From: Symbiodinium natans
Taxonomy: Eukaryota; Sar; Dinophyceae; Suessiales; Symbiodiniaceae
Direction of reading: 5' to 3'
DNA: 64,000 bases
Assembly (NCBI GenBank): GCA_905221605.1
Contig: CAJNDS010000890.1
Coordinates: 1,501,357-1,565,356 of the forward strand
The position numbers were made by a program, and so were the translations under genes. The first letter of the stretch is position 1. Every line of letters starts with the position of its first letter. Shown here piece after piece: positions 54,522 to 63,154 of this stretch. The notes beneath the pieces are model-generated. The model saw only the letters and a list, made by a program, of their open reading frames with translations. It was not told where the DNA came from and searched no databases.

Positions 54522-54767
54522 CTAAATTAGCCAAGAGACCCGCCACCCTGAGATTCACATAGTTGGAGCAGTGCTTGCCATCTGCAACCCGCGCGTACGC
54601 GGGAAGCGGCAAAGGCACCAGGGGCGGTGTGATCACCCCGCTATCCACGTGGTAGATGGTCCACAAGGTGTTCTCAGTCTGCAAATCACAGGTGTCCGTG
54701 GCACAACCGCAGTCGCCGTTGTCTGCGCGGTACTGGAAGTACGAACCCTCGCAGCCAAAGGCCCGTC
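54522..54767 (-). CDS. PAN-like gene, exon 13 (one nearly complete module)
   Basis: 82 codons. Order: RAFGCEGSYFQYRADNGDCG, CATDTCDLQTENTLWTIYHV, a Pro/Leu linker, then VADGKHCSNYVNLRVAGLLA. This unspliced copy sets the reference spacing for the other exons. Acceptor GGTGGCAAG. The linker (about 20 residues) is longer than in other copies. Confidence 0.85.
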
Positions 54768-55058
54768 CTTGCCACCCTAAACCCTAAACCCTAAACCCTA
54801 AACCCTAAACCCTAAACCCTAAACCCTAAACCCTAAACCCTAAACCCTAAACCATCCTAAACCCTAAAATCTCACCCCCGAATCCCTCGAAGCTCCTTGA
54901 CACTTAGGACTTTCCGAACATAGGGGGGCTCCCCTTTAAATATATAAATATATATATATCCCCAAATACTCTATAATCCCTTTACAGTGACCCCCAAAAA
55001 GGGTACCCCCTATTATCAGAAACCCCAACTTATAAAACAAACAACGAAAACAGGCGTC

Positions 55059-55086
55059 CTCTATTGGCCACCAGCATTGTACATGC
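55059..55086 (-). CDS. PAN-like gene, exon 12 (28 bp micro-exon)
   Basis: ACTMLVANR. It fits between exon 11 (G-T-L-K) and exon 13 (R-A-F-G-C) in exact phase, giving G-T-L-K-A-C-T-M-L-V-A like G-T-L-E-E-C-A-Q-A-V-A in exon 8. Acceptor CTCCTGGAAG; donor AGAG|GACGCC (GA). Confidence 0.65.
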
Positions 55087-55739
55087 CTTCCAGGAGGGCT
55101 CTCTCTGGCTTACTGTGGGCTTGGTTTAGGGTGTCGAGTTTAGGGCTTAGGGTTGAGGGTTGAGGGTTTAGGGCTAACGGGAAGTTTAGGGTTTAGGGTT
55201 TAGGGTTTAGGGTTTAGGGTTTAGGGTTTAGGGTTTAGGGCTTAGGGCTTAGGGCTTAGGGTTTAGGGTTTAGGGTTTAGAGTTGAGGGTTGAGGGTTCA
55301 GGCCTTTTTGGGTTTGGGGCTTCGCGCTTCGGCTGCAAGATCCGAGACTTCAAGAACAGCCTCTTCCCAAGATGCCGCCAATTGCTTCTCTGAGCCTTTC
55401 ACCCCATAAACCCCCCAAAACTCTAAAACCCCAAAGCCCTCACAAACCCCTTGACCCTTAAAGCCCCTAAACCCTAAACCTTAAAACCCCTAAACCCTAA
55501 GCCCTAAACCCTCAAAAACCCCTAAACCCTCAAAAAACCCTAAACCCTCAAAAAAACCTAAACCCTCCAAAAACCCTAAACCCTCAAATACCCCTGAACC
55601 CTAAACCCCAAACCCCAAACCCTAAACCCTAAACCCCAAACCCTAAACCCTAAACCCCAAACCCCAAACCCCAAACCCTAAACCCTAAACCCTAAACCCC
55701 AAACCCTAAACCCTAAACCCTAAACCCTAAACCCCCGGC

Positions 55740-55808
55740 CTTCAGAGTCCCTCGCTCCCAGAGTCCGGCGACTCGGAGGTTCTGGTAGTTGGTGCAGTGC
55801 TTGCCAAC
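55740..55808 (-). CDS. PAN-like gene, exon 11
   Basis: VGKHCTNYQNLRVAGLWERG and then TLK, phase 0 at both ends. Acceptor CTCCCGGAG; donor CTGAAG|GCCGGG (GC). Flanked by a 340 bp CCCTAAA field below and TTTAGGG above. Confidence 0.85.
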
Positions 55809-56024
55809 CTCCGGGAGTCGTTAGGGTTTAGTCGTTTAGGGTTTAGGGTTTAGGGTTTCGGGTTTAGGGTTTCGGGTTTAGGGTTAAGGGTTTGGGGTTT
55901 AGGTTTCAAGGGTATTGTAAAGGTTATATTCCTTTCGGGTTACAACCTCAGGGGTACGAGTGACTCCAGGAGGTCTTCAACCGTTTAGGGTTTTAGGGTT
56001 TTGGGTCTCAGGGTTTTAGGTTGC

Positions 56025-56105
56025 GATGTTCCCCCTTATAGTAAGGGATTCTAATCGGGGGTACTGTAGTCCATATTAAAACCTGATAGCATAAGGGGGA
56101 ACATC
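56025..56105. mobile_element. MITE-like element, family A (best copy)
   Basis: 81 bp with 15 bp near-perfect inverted ends GATGTTCCCCCTTAT and ATAAGGGGGAACATC. Sits in the intron between exons 10 and 11. Confidence 0.85.
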
Positions 56106-56477
56106 CAAGTTTTAGGGTTTTAGGGTTCTAGGGTTTAGGGTCTTGCCCTAAACCCTAAACCCTAAACCCTAACCCCTGAGGGCTTTTAGGGCTCTGGGGC
56201 TTTAGGGTTCTAGCGCTTTAGGGCTTTAAGGGCTTGGGGGCGGTCTCGAGCTTGAGTCTTCGGATCCCTGACGCCAAAAACCCTGAACCCTGAACCCTAA
56301 GCCTCCTGCGGCCTCAGCTCTCTCAAAAGCACCCCCAAACCCTAAACCCTAAATCCTAAACCCTAAAATCCTAAACCCTAAACCCTAAACCCTAAACATC
56401 CCTAAACCCTAAACCCTAAACCCCAAACCCCAAACCCTAAACCCTAAACCCTGAACCCCAAACCCTAAACCCTAAAC

Positions 56478-56546
56478 CCGGTCCTGCATCTTCCGGAAGC
56501 CGACCGGAACGGCGTCCTGCAAGACGAGGTACACGGCCCACTCAAC
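56478..56546 (-). CDS. PAN-like gene, exon 10
   Basis: VEWAVYLVLQDAVPVGFRKM and then QDR, 23 codons, phase 0. Acceptor AAGTCCACCCGCAG; donor GACCGG|GTTTAG. Joined to exon 9, Cys-to-Trp spacing is nine, as in exons 13, 15 and 17/18. Confidence 0.85.
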
Positions 56547-57146
56547 CTGCGGGTGGACTTCGGGGCCTAAACAAGGGGGTTGAGGTTTAGGGCTTAGGGT
56601 TGAGGGCTTAAGCTTTGGGCTGTAGGGTTTAGGGTTTCGGGCTTAGGTTTAGGGTTTAGGGCTAGGGTTTAGGGTTGAGGGTTTAGGGTTGAGGGTTCAG
56701 GGTCAAGGGTTTGGGGCGCAGGGGTGCCTTGATGGGGCTTTTGGAGTTTCTGGGGATCTGGAAGTTGGCGATCGTGGGGTGGAAGGACTTGGGGTTTTAA
56801 GGTTTGCCTCTGAGAGTCTAGGCCATAAACCCTCAACCCTCAACCCTAAACCCTAAACCCTGAAGGGATAGGATGTGGTGTTCTGGGGGTTGTGTGCAAG
56901 GTTGAGAGGGTCCCAGCCACCACTAACAATCTCTGGGACCCTAGACCCAAAAGCTTGAGTTTAGGGTCCTTATAAAGCTTAGGGATTTAGGGATTTTGGG
57001 TTTAGGGATTTAGGGTTTAGGGCTTGGGGTGTAGGGTTTAAGGTTTAGGGTTTAGGGTTTAGGGTTTAGGGCTTGGGGTTTAGGGTTTAGGGTTTAGGGT
57101 TTAGGGTTTAGGGCTTAGGGTTCCTGGAACCCTATGAGCCCCCCAC

Positions 57147-57190
57147 CTCCGCCGACATCGAGCTGCAGTCGTCACGGGCACACTGGCAAC
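57147..57190 (-). CDS. PAN-like gene, exon 9
   Basis: CQCARDDCSSMSAE, the C-x-C-A-x-D-x-C motif. Acceptor TGTCGGCGGAG; donor GCGGAG|GTGGGG; both exon edges carry the same GCGGAG|GT sequence. Confidence 0.75.
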
Positions 57191-57721
57191 CTCCGCCGAC
57201 ATGGTTTCGGAACCTTGGAGGGCTTAGGGTTGAGGGGTGAAGGTGTAGGGTTTAGGGTTTAGGGTTTAGGATTTAGGGTTTAGGGTTTAGGGTTTAGGGT
57301 TTCGGGTTTCGGGTTTCGGGCTTAGGGCTTAGGGCTTAGGGCTTAGGGTCTAGGGTCTGGGGTTTAGGGGTTCAGTTCAGGGTTCAGAGTGTAAGGTTGA
57401 GGGGCTTGGGTTCATGATTTGGGGCTGAGAGTTCAAGGGTGATCCAAAGCAAGTTCAAACTTAATCTTTAGCTAAGAGGATGGTTCCCTGAAGCCCTAAA
57501 CCCTGAACCCGAAACCCGAACTAAACCCTAAACCCAAAACCTCTTTGTCTCCAGGAGACTCTGAACTTTGAGCTCCAGGGGGTCCGGATGTTTTGGCTTT
57601 TCTTCCAGGGTGTAGGGGCGTAGGCCTTGGGGTTTAGGGGTTTTGGGTCTAGGGTCCCCTAACCCTGAACCCTTAAATCCTAAACCCTAAACCCTAAACC
57701 CTCTGAGGGCCTAGGATGAAA

Positions 57722-57826
57722 CTTTGGAGGGCCACTGGAAGTAGCCACTTTGCCCACAAAGTCCGCGGGAACGGGCCGGGCCGGCAACTGCCTGAGCACA
57801 CTCCTCCAGCGTGCCTGGCCATGGAG
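57722..57826 (-). CDS. PAN-like gene, exon 8
   Basis: PGTLEECAQAVAGPARSRGL and then CGQSGYFQW: the C...C-x-x-G-Y-F-Q part of a module. Acceptor CCCGGGCCAAG. The 3' border is not resolved. Confidence 0.7.
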
Positions 57827-58105
57827 CTTGGCCCGGGCTCAGGCTTTAAGGAGTTTGGGGTGTAAGGTTTAGGGTTTAGGGTTTAGGGTTTCTTGGGTGG
57901 TCCAGGGTTTCACGGCTTTAGGGCTGAGGATTTTAGCATTGCTTTCAGGGTTTCAAGGAAGAACCAAAATCTTAGAGCCTCCAACACCCACCAACCCAAC
58001 CCAGGTTTAGAAAGCCACCTCCAACCATAAAACTTCAGGATAAACCCTAAACCCTAAACCCTAGACCCTAGACCCTAAACCCTAAACCCTAAACAATAAA
58101 CCAAC

Positions 58106-58172
58106 CCTCGTAGTATTTCAGGAAGACTCCCATCCTTCGGAGATTCAGGTTTGTTTCGAGGGCTGAGGGGAT
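58106..58172 (-). CDS. PAN-like gene, possible exon 7
   Basis: ALETNLNLRRMGVFLKYYEG; N-L-R-x-x-G resembles the N-L-R-V-A-G stretch. A second frame is open over the same bases, so moderate support. Confidence 0.4.
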
Positions 58173-58570
58173 CTGAACCTTCCCGGGCTTCAGAACCCCA
58201 AGGCCTATACTTCTTTGGGTAAGATACCCTAAACCCTAAACCCTAAACCCTAAACCCTAAACCCTAAACCCTAAACCCTAAACCCTAAACCCTAAACCCT
58301 AAACCCTAAACCCTATTCAAAAAACAAAAAAACTAGGCTTTGGGCTCGCAAGGCGGTCCTAAATCTCTAGGGGTTCTGCCTTGGACCCTTAAGGTTGTAT
58401 CCTTCTTGGGTTTCGGGGGCTCCGAAACCACTACTCTCCCACAGCCTTTCTTTCCCAAGTACACACAGGCCACTTCTAACGACCGTCAGCTTAAGCAACC
58501 ACTCGAGTCCTAGTCTCCTTCAACCCAACCTGAACCCTCTTCCCGAAACCCTAAACCGTAAGCCCTAAAC

Positions 58571-58636
58571 CGCACACCCGAAGCCTTGCAGGAGGGAGAT
58601 GCCCGCCACCTTTAGGTCAGTCATGTTCCTGAGCAG
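58571..58636 (-). CDS. PAN-like gene, exon 5
   Basis: LLRNMTDLKVAGISLLQGFG then CA; D-L-K-V-A-G matches N-L-R-V-A-G. Acceptor GTCCTAAGCAG; donor TGTGCG|GTTTAG; 22 codons, phase 0. Confidence 0.55.
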
Positions 58637-58974
58637 CTGCTTAGGACTTGCTTTTCAACAGCCTTCGAAGGGTGCCCCTAAACCCTAAACCCTAGACCTA
58701 AAACCTAAACCCTAAACCCTAAACCCTAAACCCTGAACCCTGAACCCTGAACCCTAAGCTAAAGGCCTCCCTTGTGACGGGCTTCGGTACACTCTGACCC
58801 CTTCCAAACCGTCGGTTTAGGGTTTAGGTTCAGGGTTTAGGATTTAGGGTTTAGGGTTTGGGGTTTAGGGTTTAGGGTTTAGGGTTTAGGGTTTAGGCTT
58901 TAGGGTTTAGGGTTGAAGTAAGCCACATAACCAGCCCTCAACCCAAGCTGAAAACCCCCCCGGAAACCCAAAAA

Positions 58975-59037
58975 CGCTCCCACGGCCACCATTTGCGCGG
59001 GGCACGTGCATACGCGGGTGTCTTGCACGAGCCCAAA
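58975..59037 (-). CDS. PAN-like gene, exon 4
   Basis: FGLVQDTRVCTCPAQMVAVG: a C-x-C pair in a context like G-D-C-G-C. Acceptor GAACGTGCAG in phase 0 with exon 3. The lower border is not certain. Confidence 0.5.
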
Positions 59038-59141
59038 CTGCACGTTCTCAATCCTGATGGAGGGTCTCGTTGGTTGTGGTAGTAAGCTTAAGCGGGGGGC
59101 TGTAGGGGCTCCTAAGCATCAGACATTGAAGGGTTGTAGAC

Positions 59142-59195
59142 CTTCAAGGGACTTTGGGTTTCGGTTGCATATGTAAGTTCAAAGCAAGGCCGGTC
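59142..59195 (-). CDS. PAN-like gene, exon 3
   Basis: 18 codons DRPCFELTYATETQSPLK between acceptor CGCTACAGCGCTACAG and donor TTGAAG|GTCTAC, phase 0. C-F-E-L-T-Y is like the C-x-x-Y-F of the module. The intron to exon 4 is only 104 bp and lacks telomere repeats. Confidence 0.6.
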
Positions 59196-59275
59196 CTGTA
59201 GCGCTGTAGCGTTGAAAGGCATGGGGGCTCATCACCCAATCAAGAATGGAGAAAACCCTAAAAAATTGGCCTAAA

Positions 59276-59351
59276 TTCCGCACGCCACGCCCCTAGAACC
59301 TCCACATTCTCAGACGCCGGGGCGGCCCAGGTCGAACACTCAACTTTGGGG
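59276..59351 (-). CDS. PAN-like gene, exon 2
   Basis: KVECSTWAAPASENVEVLGA then WRA, comparable to G-K-H-C-x-N-Y...L-R-V-A-G-L-W at the module start. Phase to exon 1 not settled. Confidence 0.5.
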
Positions 59352-59471
59352 CTCAGGGTCAAAAGCTCAGCTTTGGGGTTTAGGGTTTGGGGTTTAGGGT
59401 TTAGGGTTTAGGGTTTAGGGCTGAGGGTTTCCCAAGGTTTTGGAAGGGCCCTGCAACTGAAACATGCAGAC

Positions 59472-59559
59472 CTGCAGAACCCGACCTCACGGGGCTGGGG
59501 CCATCCAGCCGCCTCGGAACCAAAGGCGCCCAGAGCAACGAGGAGATCAAAGCCCACAT
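59472..59559 (-). CDS. PAN-like gene, probable first exon with signal peptide
   Basis: ATG at 59559-59557: MWALISSLLWAPLVPRRLDG, a short hydrophobic leader followed by a basic/Pro part, as in signal peptides. Possible donor TCTGCAG|GTCTGC. A second frame (GHVGFDLLVALGAFGSEAAG) is also open, so the start is inferred. Confidence 0.5.
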
Positions 59560-59775
59560 GGCCGAGCCACGCAGTACGGTTAACTATGGTGGTTTAGGAT
59601 TCAGGGTTCAGGGTTCAGGGTTTAGGGTTTAGGGTTGAGGGTTTAGGGTTTAGGGTTTAGGGTTGGTTTCATATGAAGTAGGGTATATATTTCTTGTACC
59701 CCAAAGGACACCCGGTATATATACTCACCAACATGTAAAAGGAACCTTACATACACTCACCAATAACAGTCGTAT

Positions 59776-59853
59776 AAACCCTGCTTCATGCGCGGCTTGC
59801 ATACTTAGGTTGTGGTTTTTTTGTGCGCGGCTTGCATACTTAGGTTGTGGTTT
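59776..59853. repeat. 34 bp direct duplication
   Basis: GCGCGGCTTGCATACTTAGGTTGTGGTTTTTTT occurs twice head to tail. Confidence 0.95.
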
Positions 59854-59867
59854 TTTTGTGCACACAG

Positions 59868-60218
59868 AAATGTGCATTGCCAGCTTGGACCGACGGCCAT
59901 CAGTCTGTATTTGTTTGCTTGGACAAGTTGGGTGTGGGCACGCTCTGGGACGTTCCTCATGTCGACGTCTGCTTTGATCACAGCAACCTATACCAAACTG
60001 CCGTAATCTCCAAAGTAGCAGCCCGGCACACACACATAAAACACCCTGGCAGAACTTTCAAGGCTAAACGAAGCAAGTGTGTGAACGTGAAAGACATGCT
60101 TGCCTTTAAACAACCGCACGGTCAAGACGACCGTCAGCGTGCGCGTAGCTACTTAATAAGATGTGGTCGCTGTTGCGCTCGGGAGGACCAACAACTTACA
60201 ACCCATTTTTCTGCGTGA
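59868..60218 (+). CDS. candidate terminal exon, 116 codons
   Basis: Plus frame after acceptor TTTTTTTGTGCACACAG, ending in TGA at 60218. Includes KCALPAWTDGHQSVFVCLDK, LGVGTLWDVPHVDVCFDHSN, HIKHPGRTFKAKRSKCVNVK and a Cys/Arg end (RCGRCCARED). No repeats. Opposite in direction to the PAN-like gene. Family not recognised. A 102 aa minus frame overlaps but is less convincing. Confidence 0.55.
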   Translation, partial: KCALPAWTDGHQSVFVCLDKLGVGTLWDVPHVDVCFDHSNLYQTAVISKVAARHTHIKHPGRTFKAKRSKCVNVKDMLAFKQPHGQDDRQRARSYLIRCGRCCAREDQQLTTHFSA

Positions 60219-60404
60219 TGATCGCTCGCAGCTGGCGTCATGAAGACGTGAGGGCTGAATCTTCGACATGATGAGACTGCGTCCCGTGGGGTACAAGTAC
60301 GGTAGGCCTCTGCTGCACCTTTGGTATGTAACAAGTACTAGGCAATAAATAGCAAGTAGTGTATAATACAAAGTAAAAAATAAGTAGCTTATAGTAGAAG
60401 ATAT

Positions 60405-60790
60405 ATTAATAATAGTACCAGTAACAGTAATAATAACAATAGCAATAGTAAGTTGTCGTAATAGGTAATCATAATAACAACAAGTAGTAGTAGTCGTAGT
60501 AGTAGTAGTAGTAGTCGTCGTCGTCGTCGTCGTCGCATCGTAGAAGTAGGAGTAGGAATAGGAGTAAGAGTAATTGTGGAAGTTTAGGAGCAGATGTAGG
60601 AATAAGAATCGGAACAGGAGTCGTCATCGTCGGTGGTGATCGTCGGTGGTGGTGGTGGCCGCGGCGGCCGCGGTGGCCGCGGCGGCCGTGGCGACGTCGT
60701 CGTCGTCATTGTCATCGTCGTCGCGGTAGTTGGCCTTGTCGTGGTCGTTGTCGCGGTCGCGGTCGCCGTCGTTGGTGTCGTCGCATGATT
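60405..60790. repeat. TAG/TCG/GGC trinucleotide tract
   Basis: (GTA)n, (GTC)n and (GGC)n runs with purine-rich spacers. It produces Thr-, Pro-, Asp- and Ser-rich minus frames. Confidence 0.85.
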
Positions 60791-61049
60791 ATATGAAGGT
60801 GATGATGATGAATCCCAACATGGTGCGTGCACGAAACGTTTGAGGAGCTCCGCGGCCAGGACTCCCTCATCAGGTTTCATGATCAAGTCTCATGTTAAGA
60901 AATTTCAAAGTCGTCAAGTCCCCTCATGGCAACAGCACTGCCAAGAAATGACCGACGTGCCCATCTTCAACTGCTTTGTGTCCTTTGCTTTCCCGTCCCT
61001 GCCAGCGGGCCCAACCGCACAGCCTGACAGAACAGACAACCTGGCCATC

Positions 61050-61290
61050 TACTATAGTATATAGTAGAGTATAGCATAATATAGCATACTATACTAATAC
61101 TATACTATACTATACTATACTATACTATACTATACTATACTATACTATACTATACTATACTATACTATACTATACTATACTATACTATACTATACTATAC
61201 TATACTATACTATACTATACTATATATAGTATAGTATAGTATAGCATAGTATAGTATAGTATAGTATAGTATAGTGTAGTAAGATAGAAC
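61050..61290. repeat. (TATAC)n / (GTATA)n long inverted repeat
   Basis: About 28 units of ACTAT-type pentamer (61083-61222) followed at once by about 12 units of the reverse complement (61224-61275), with a short GTATA-type arm before. It can fold into a long hairpin. Confidence 0.95.
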
Positions 61291-61292
61291 AT

Positions 61293-61593
61293 ACTCGAGC
61301 ACGTCGCTGGCCGCGAGCACCTCCTTTTTTCGACAAGCGGCCGGGAGCACAGTAGTAGGCCTTGCCGCTCGGCGCCTCTTCTGCGGTTGTGATGGCTCCG
61401 CTGCATCTGAGAAGCTGAAAACATCACGAGGAAAGCAGAGTCTGCAGAGCAAACCAGGAATTCCTTGCTTTGCGGCTCCATCCTCAAGCTGCTTTGGGGC
61501 AAAGTCTTCAAGAGGTGGCCAGGCCTGGGGTGACTCGGATAAGTTGCCATGATTGGGAGCTGAAAATCTCTGGGACAAGGATTGCCGAGTCAC
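61293..61593 (-). CDS. candidate exon, about 98 codons
   Basis: From ATG at 61593: MTRQSLSQRFSAPNHGNLSE, SPQAWPPLEDFAPKQLEDGA, AKQGIPGLLCRLCFPRDVFS, then a basic patch (PQKRRRAARP) and KEVLAASDVLEYV before the pentamer repeat. Normal composition until the repeat. A second minus frame is also open (61215-61550), so the frame is probable, not certain. Confidence 0.45.
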
Positions 61594-61703
61594 AAAAGGC
61601 CCTAGCGGAACAAGGAGGATGCTGACTGGGACGTGGCGCGGACGGCGCCGCTAGGGTTTGCTTATGGAAAGGAAAGATGGGTGTGTCTGACCACCTGTGC
61701 GCA

Positions 61704-61752
61704 GTTCTAGAAAATTTGACATCACAGCAGTTCTAGAAAATCCGACATCACA
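61704..61752. repeat. 25 bp direct duplication
   Basis: AGTTCTAGAAAATTTGACATCACAGC is followed by AGTTCTAGAAAATCCGACATCAC. Confidence 0.9.
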
Positions 61753-61774
61753 TTTCAATTTCAATAGGTGGCAG

Positions 61775-61914
61775 GGTGTTTGCGGGGGCAAAATATGTGT
61801 CATGGATATTGACATTGGCAAGTGCTTGGGATAAGGTTGAAGCCAATGCTAAAGTTGCTGCTGAACTGGGCTTCAGCGTCCTGCCAAACCTTACGGCCAC
61901 TTGGCAGCGCTCCT
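61775..61914 (+). CDS. coding-like island, strand uncertain
   Basis: Plus frame KYVSWILTLASAWDKVEANA then KVAAELGFSVLPNLTATWQR and a stop. Minus frames are open too (SGRKVWQDAEAQFSSNFSIG; another of 77 codons). All are protein-like, so only the presence of constrained sequence is claimed. Confidence 0.3.
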
Positions 61915-62165
61915 GATGTCGTGCCCCCGACATGTGAAGACACCCCTGTGCTGTGGAAGAAGCAGCCATGACTCTTGCCATTAAGCAAGCTTCGCAGGGT
62001 TTTGAAGTCTACACCTCTGCAAAAGACTTCGCGTCCTCATCTACACAACTGTGCGACAAGACAACTGCCCGAGCCGCACTACCCTAGGGTTTCGGGTTTC
62101 GGGTTTCGGGTTTAGGGTTTAGGGTTTAGGGTTTAGGGTTTAGGGTAACCCTAAAACCCTGCAAG

Positions 62166-62302
62166 CGACTGTCGATCTTGAGTCCATCAGGCTTCCGCAA
62201 ACCAACGGCCTACAAATCCTCACGGCTTCATATGCTCCACTTAAGGATACTCATGGGCAGCGTCAAAAAACGCAGGAGGAAAGTGCAGAGGAACTTGCTT
62301 AG
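62166..62302 (+). CDS. candidate terminal exon
   Basis: 45 codons to TAG: TVDLESIRLPQTNGLQILTA, SYAPLKDTHGQRQKTQEESA, EELA. Acceptor AAACCCTGCAAG. Minus frames have stops. The stop TAG is part of TTAGGG, so it may instead be an intron start. Confidence 0.5.
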
Positions 62303-62465
62303 GGTTCAGAATTTAGGGTTTAGGGTTCAGGGTTTAGGGCTTGTGGGTCAAACACGAATGAATCCTGGAACGCCGACCGGCTGACGCACGGTGGGGGGCT
62401 CCACAGGCTCAAGGAATGCTTCCACATCTGCACCATGATGCACGCACGCGGCTTTCTTGGCTGAA

Positions 62466-62568
62466 GTTTAGGGTTTAGGGTTTAGGGTTTAGGGTTTAGG
62501 GTTTAGGGTTTAGGGTTTAGGGTTTAGGGTTTAGGGTTTAGGGTTTAGGGTTTAGGGTTTACGGGTTA
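62466..62568 (+). repeat. TTTAGGG array
   Basis: About 14 perfect units, the last long array before the right edge. Confidence 0.97.
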
Positions 62569-62583
62569 GGGTTAACCCCAGAC

Positions 62584-62862
62584 ATGCAAGTCCGCCTAAA
62601 GCAGTTAGGCACGCTGCCGTGGGCCGAACATACACGAAACTTTTGTGTACTAACATGCAAAGCTTTCACCTATGTGAACCATCAGTATGGGGACATGCAT
62701 CTGTCAGGTCGCGCTCCGCATTACATGGGATTTCGGCCTGGGCATCCGCGTCAAAACGAGCAAAACGCGCGCTGGAACCTGGAACGCCCGATGTCCAACC
62801 TCAGAACCGCAAAGGCGACGGCCTCTCCTCTCGCCAGCATCGAAGCCACCCTTCAACCCTAA
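62584..62862 (+). CDS. candidate exon, up to 92 codons
   Basis: MQVRLKQLGTLPWAEHTRNF, CVLTCKAFTYVNHQYGDMHL, SGRAPHYMGFRPGHPRQNEQ, NARWNLERPMSNLRTAKATA. Varied composition, no repeats, ends at a stop made by CCCTAAA. Two other plus frames overlap in part (62619-62876, 62687-62890). Family not recognised. Confidence 0.5.
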   Translation: MQVRLKQLGTLPWAEHTRNFCVLTCKAFTYVNHQYGDMHLSGRAPHYMGFRPGHPRQNEQNARWNLERPMSNLRTAKATASPLASIEATLQP

Positions 62863-62904
62863 ACTCTCAACCCTAAACCCTAAACCCTAAACCCTAAACC
62901 CTAC

Positions 62905-63096
62905 ATGCATGCAGCGGAGGCCGATGTTTATGTTCCAGCACGTGCCGCTTTGTCACTGCCGGCGTGCGAAGGGAGGGTCGCAGGCAACAAAAGCGAGGAA
63001 GGCCCCGCCATGGTGTATCCAACGTCGCAGTTCGGTCGAGGAAATGTAGTTGTACATTGGCAGCCAGTGCGTATGTCCCCTCATGCATCTTGTTAG
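62905..63096 (+). CDS. candidate exon, up to 63 codons
   Basis: AAEADVYVPARAALSLPACE, GRVAGNKSEEGPAMVYPTSQ and FGRGNVVVHWQPVRMSPHAS. A 100 aa minus frame (62894-63196) overlaps; strand is judged from the neighbours. Confidence 0.4.
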   Translation: MHAAEADVYVPARAALSLPACEGRVAGNKSEEGPAMVYPTSQFGRGNVVVHWQPVRMSPHASC

Positions 63097-63154
63097 GCAG
63101 GCGTGACTTTTCTGGAGAGCCGGTGTGCTTTGCAGCCTTGCAGAATGAATTGAT

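Larger units (their letters stand above)
49581..59559 (-). other. gene model: secreted protein with repeated PAN/Apple-like Cys modules
   Basis: About 18 exons over 10 kb. Product: predicted signal peptide, then at least four to five copies of a module of roughly 75-85 residues. Consensus order: (G-K-H-C-x-N-Y-x-N-L-R-V-A-G-L), a Cys region (G-T-L-x-x-C), C-x-G-x-Y-F-Q-Y, G-D-C-G-C-A-T-D-x-C, then W-x-I-Y. C-x-C-A-x-D-x-C is kept in each readable copy. This resembles PAN/Apple adhesion modules, so an extracellular or surface binding role is likely, but family assignment is my inference. Introns are 100-2400 bp, filled with TTTAGGG/CCCTAAA. Some other open islands inside the introns (50.07, 49.9, 57.55 kb) do not fit the phase and are left out. 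The C-terminus was not found. Confidence 0.7.

Noticed and set aside
57545-57620. Open frame LEEKPKHPDPLELKVQSLLE between PAN-like exons 8 and 9
   Set aside because: No module similarity and no clear donor and acceptor; a 24-codon open frame is expected often by chance.
60584-60886. 100 aa Thr/Pro/Asp-rich minus ORF
   Set aside because: Most of it is (GTC)n, (GGC)n and (TCG)n; only about 25 N-terminal residues are non-repetitive.
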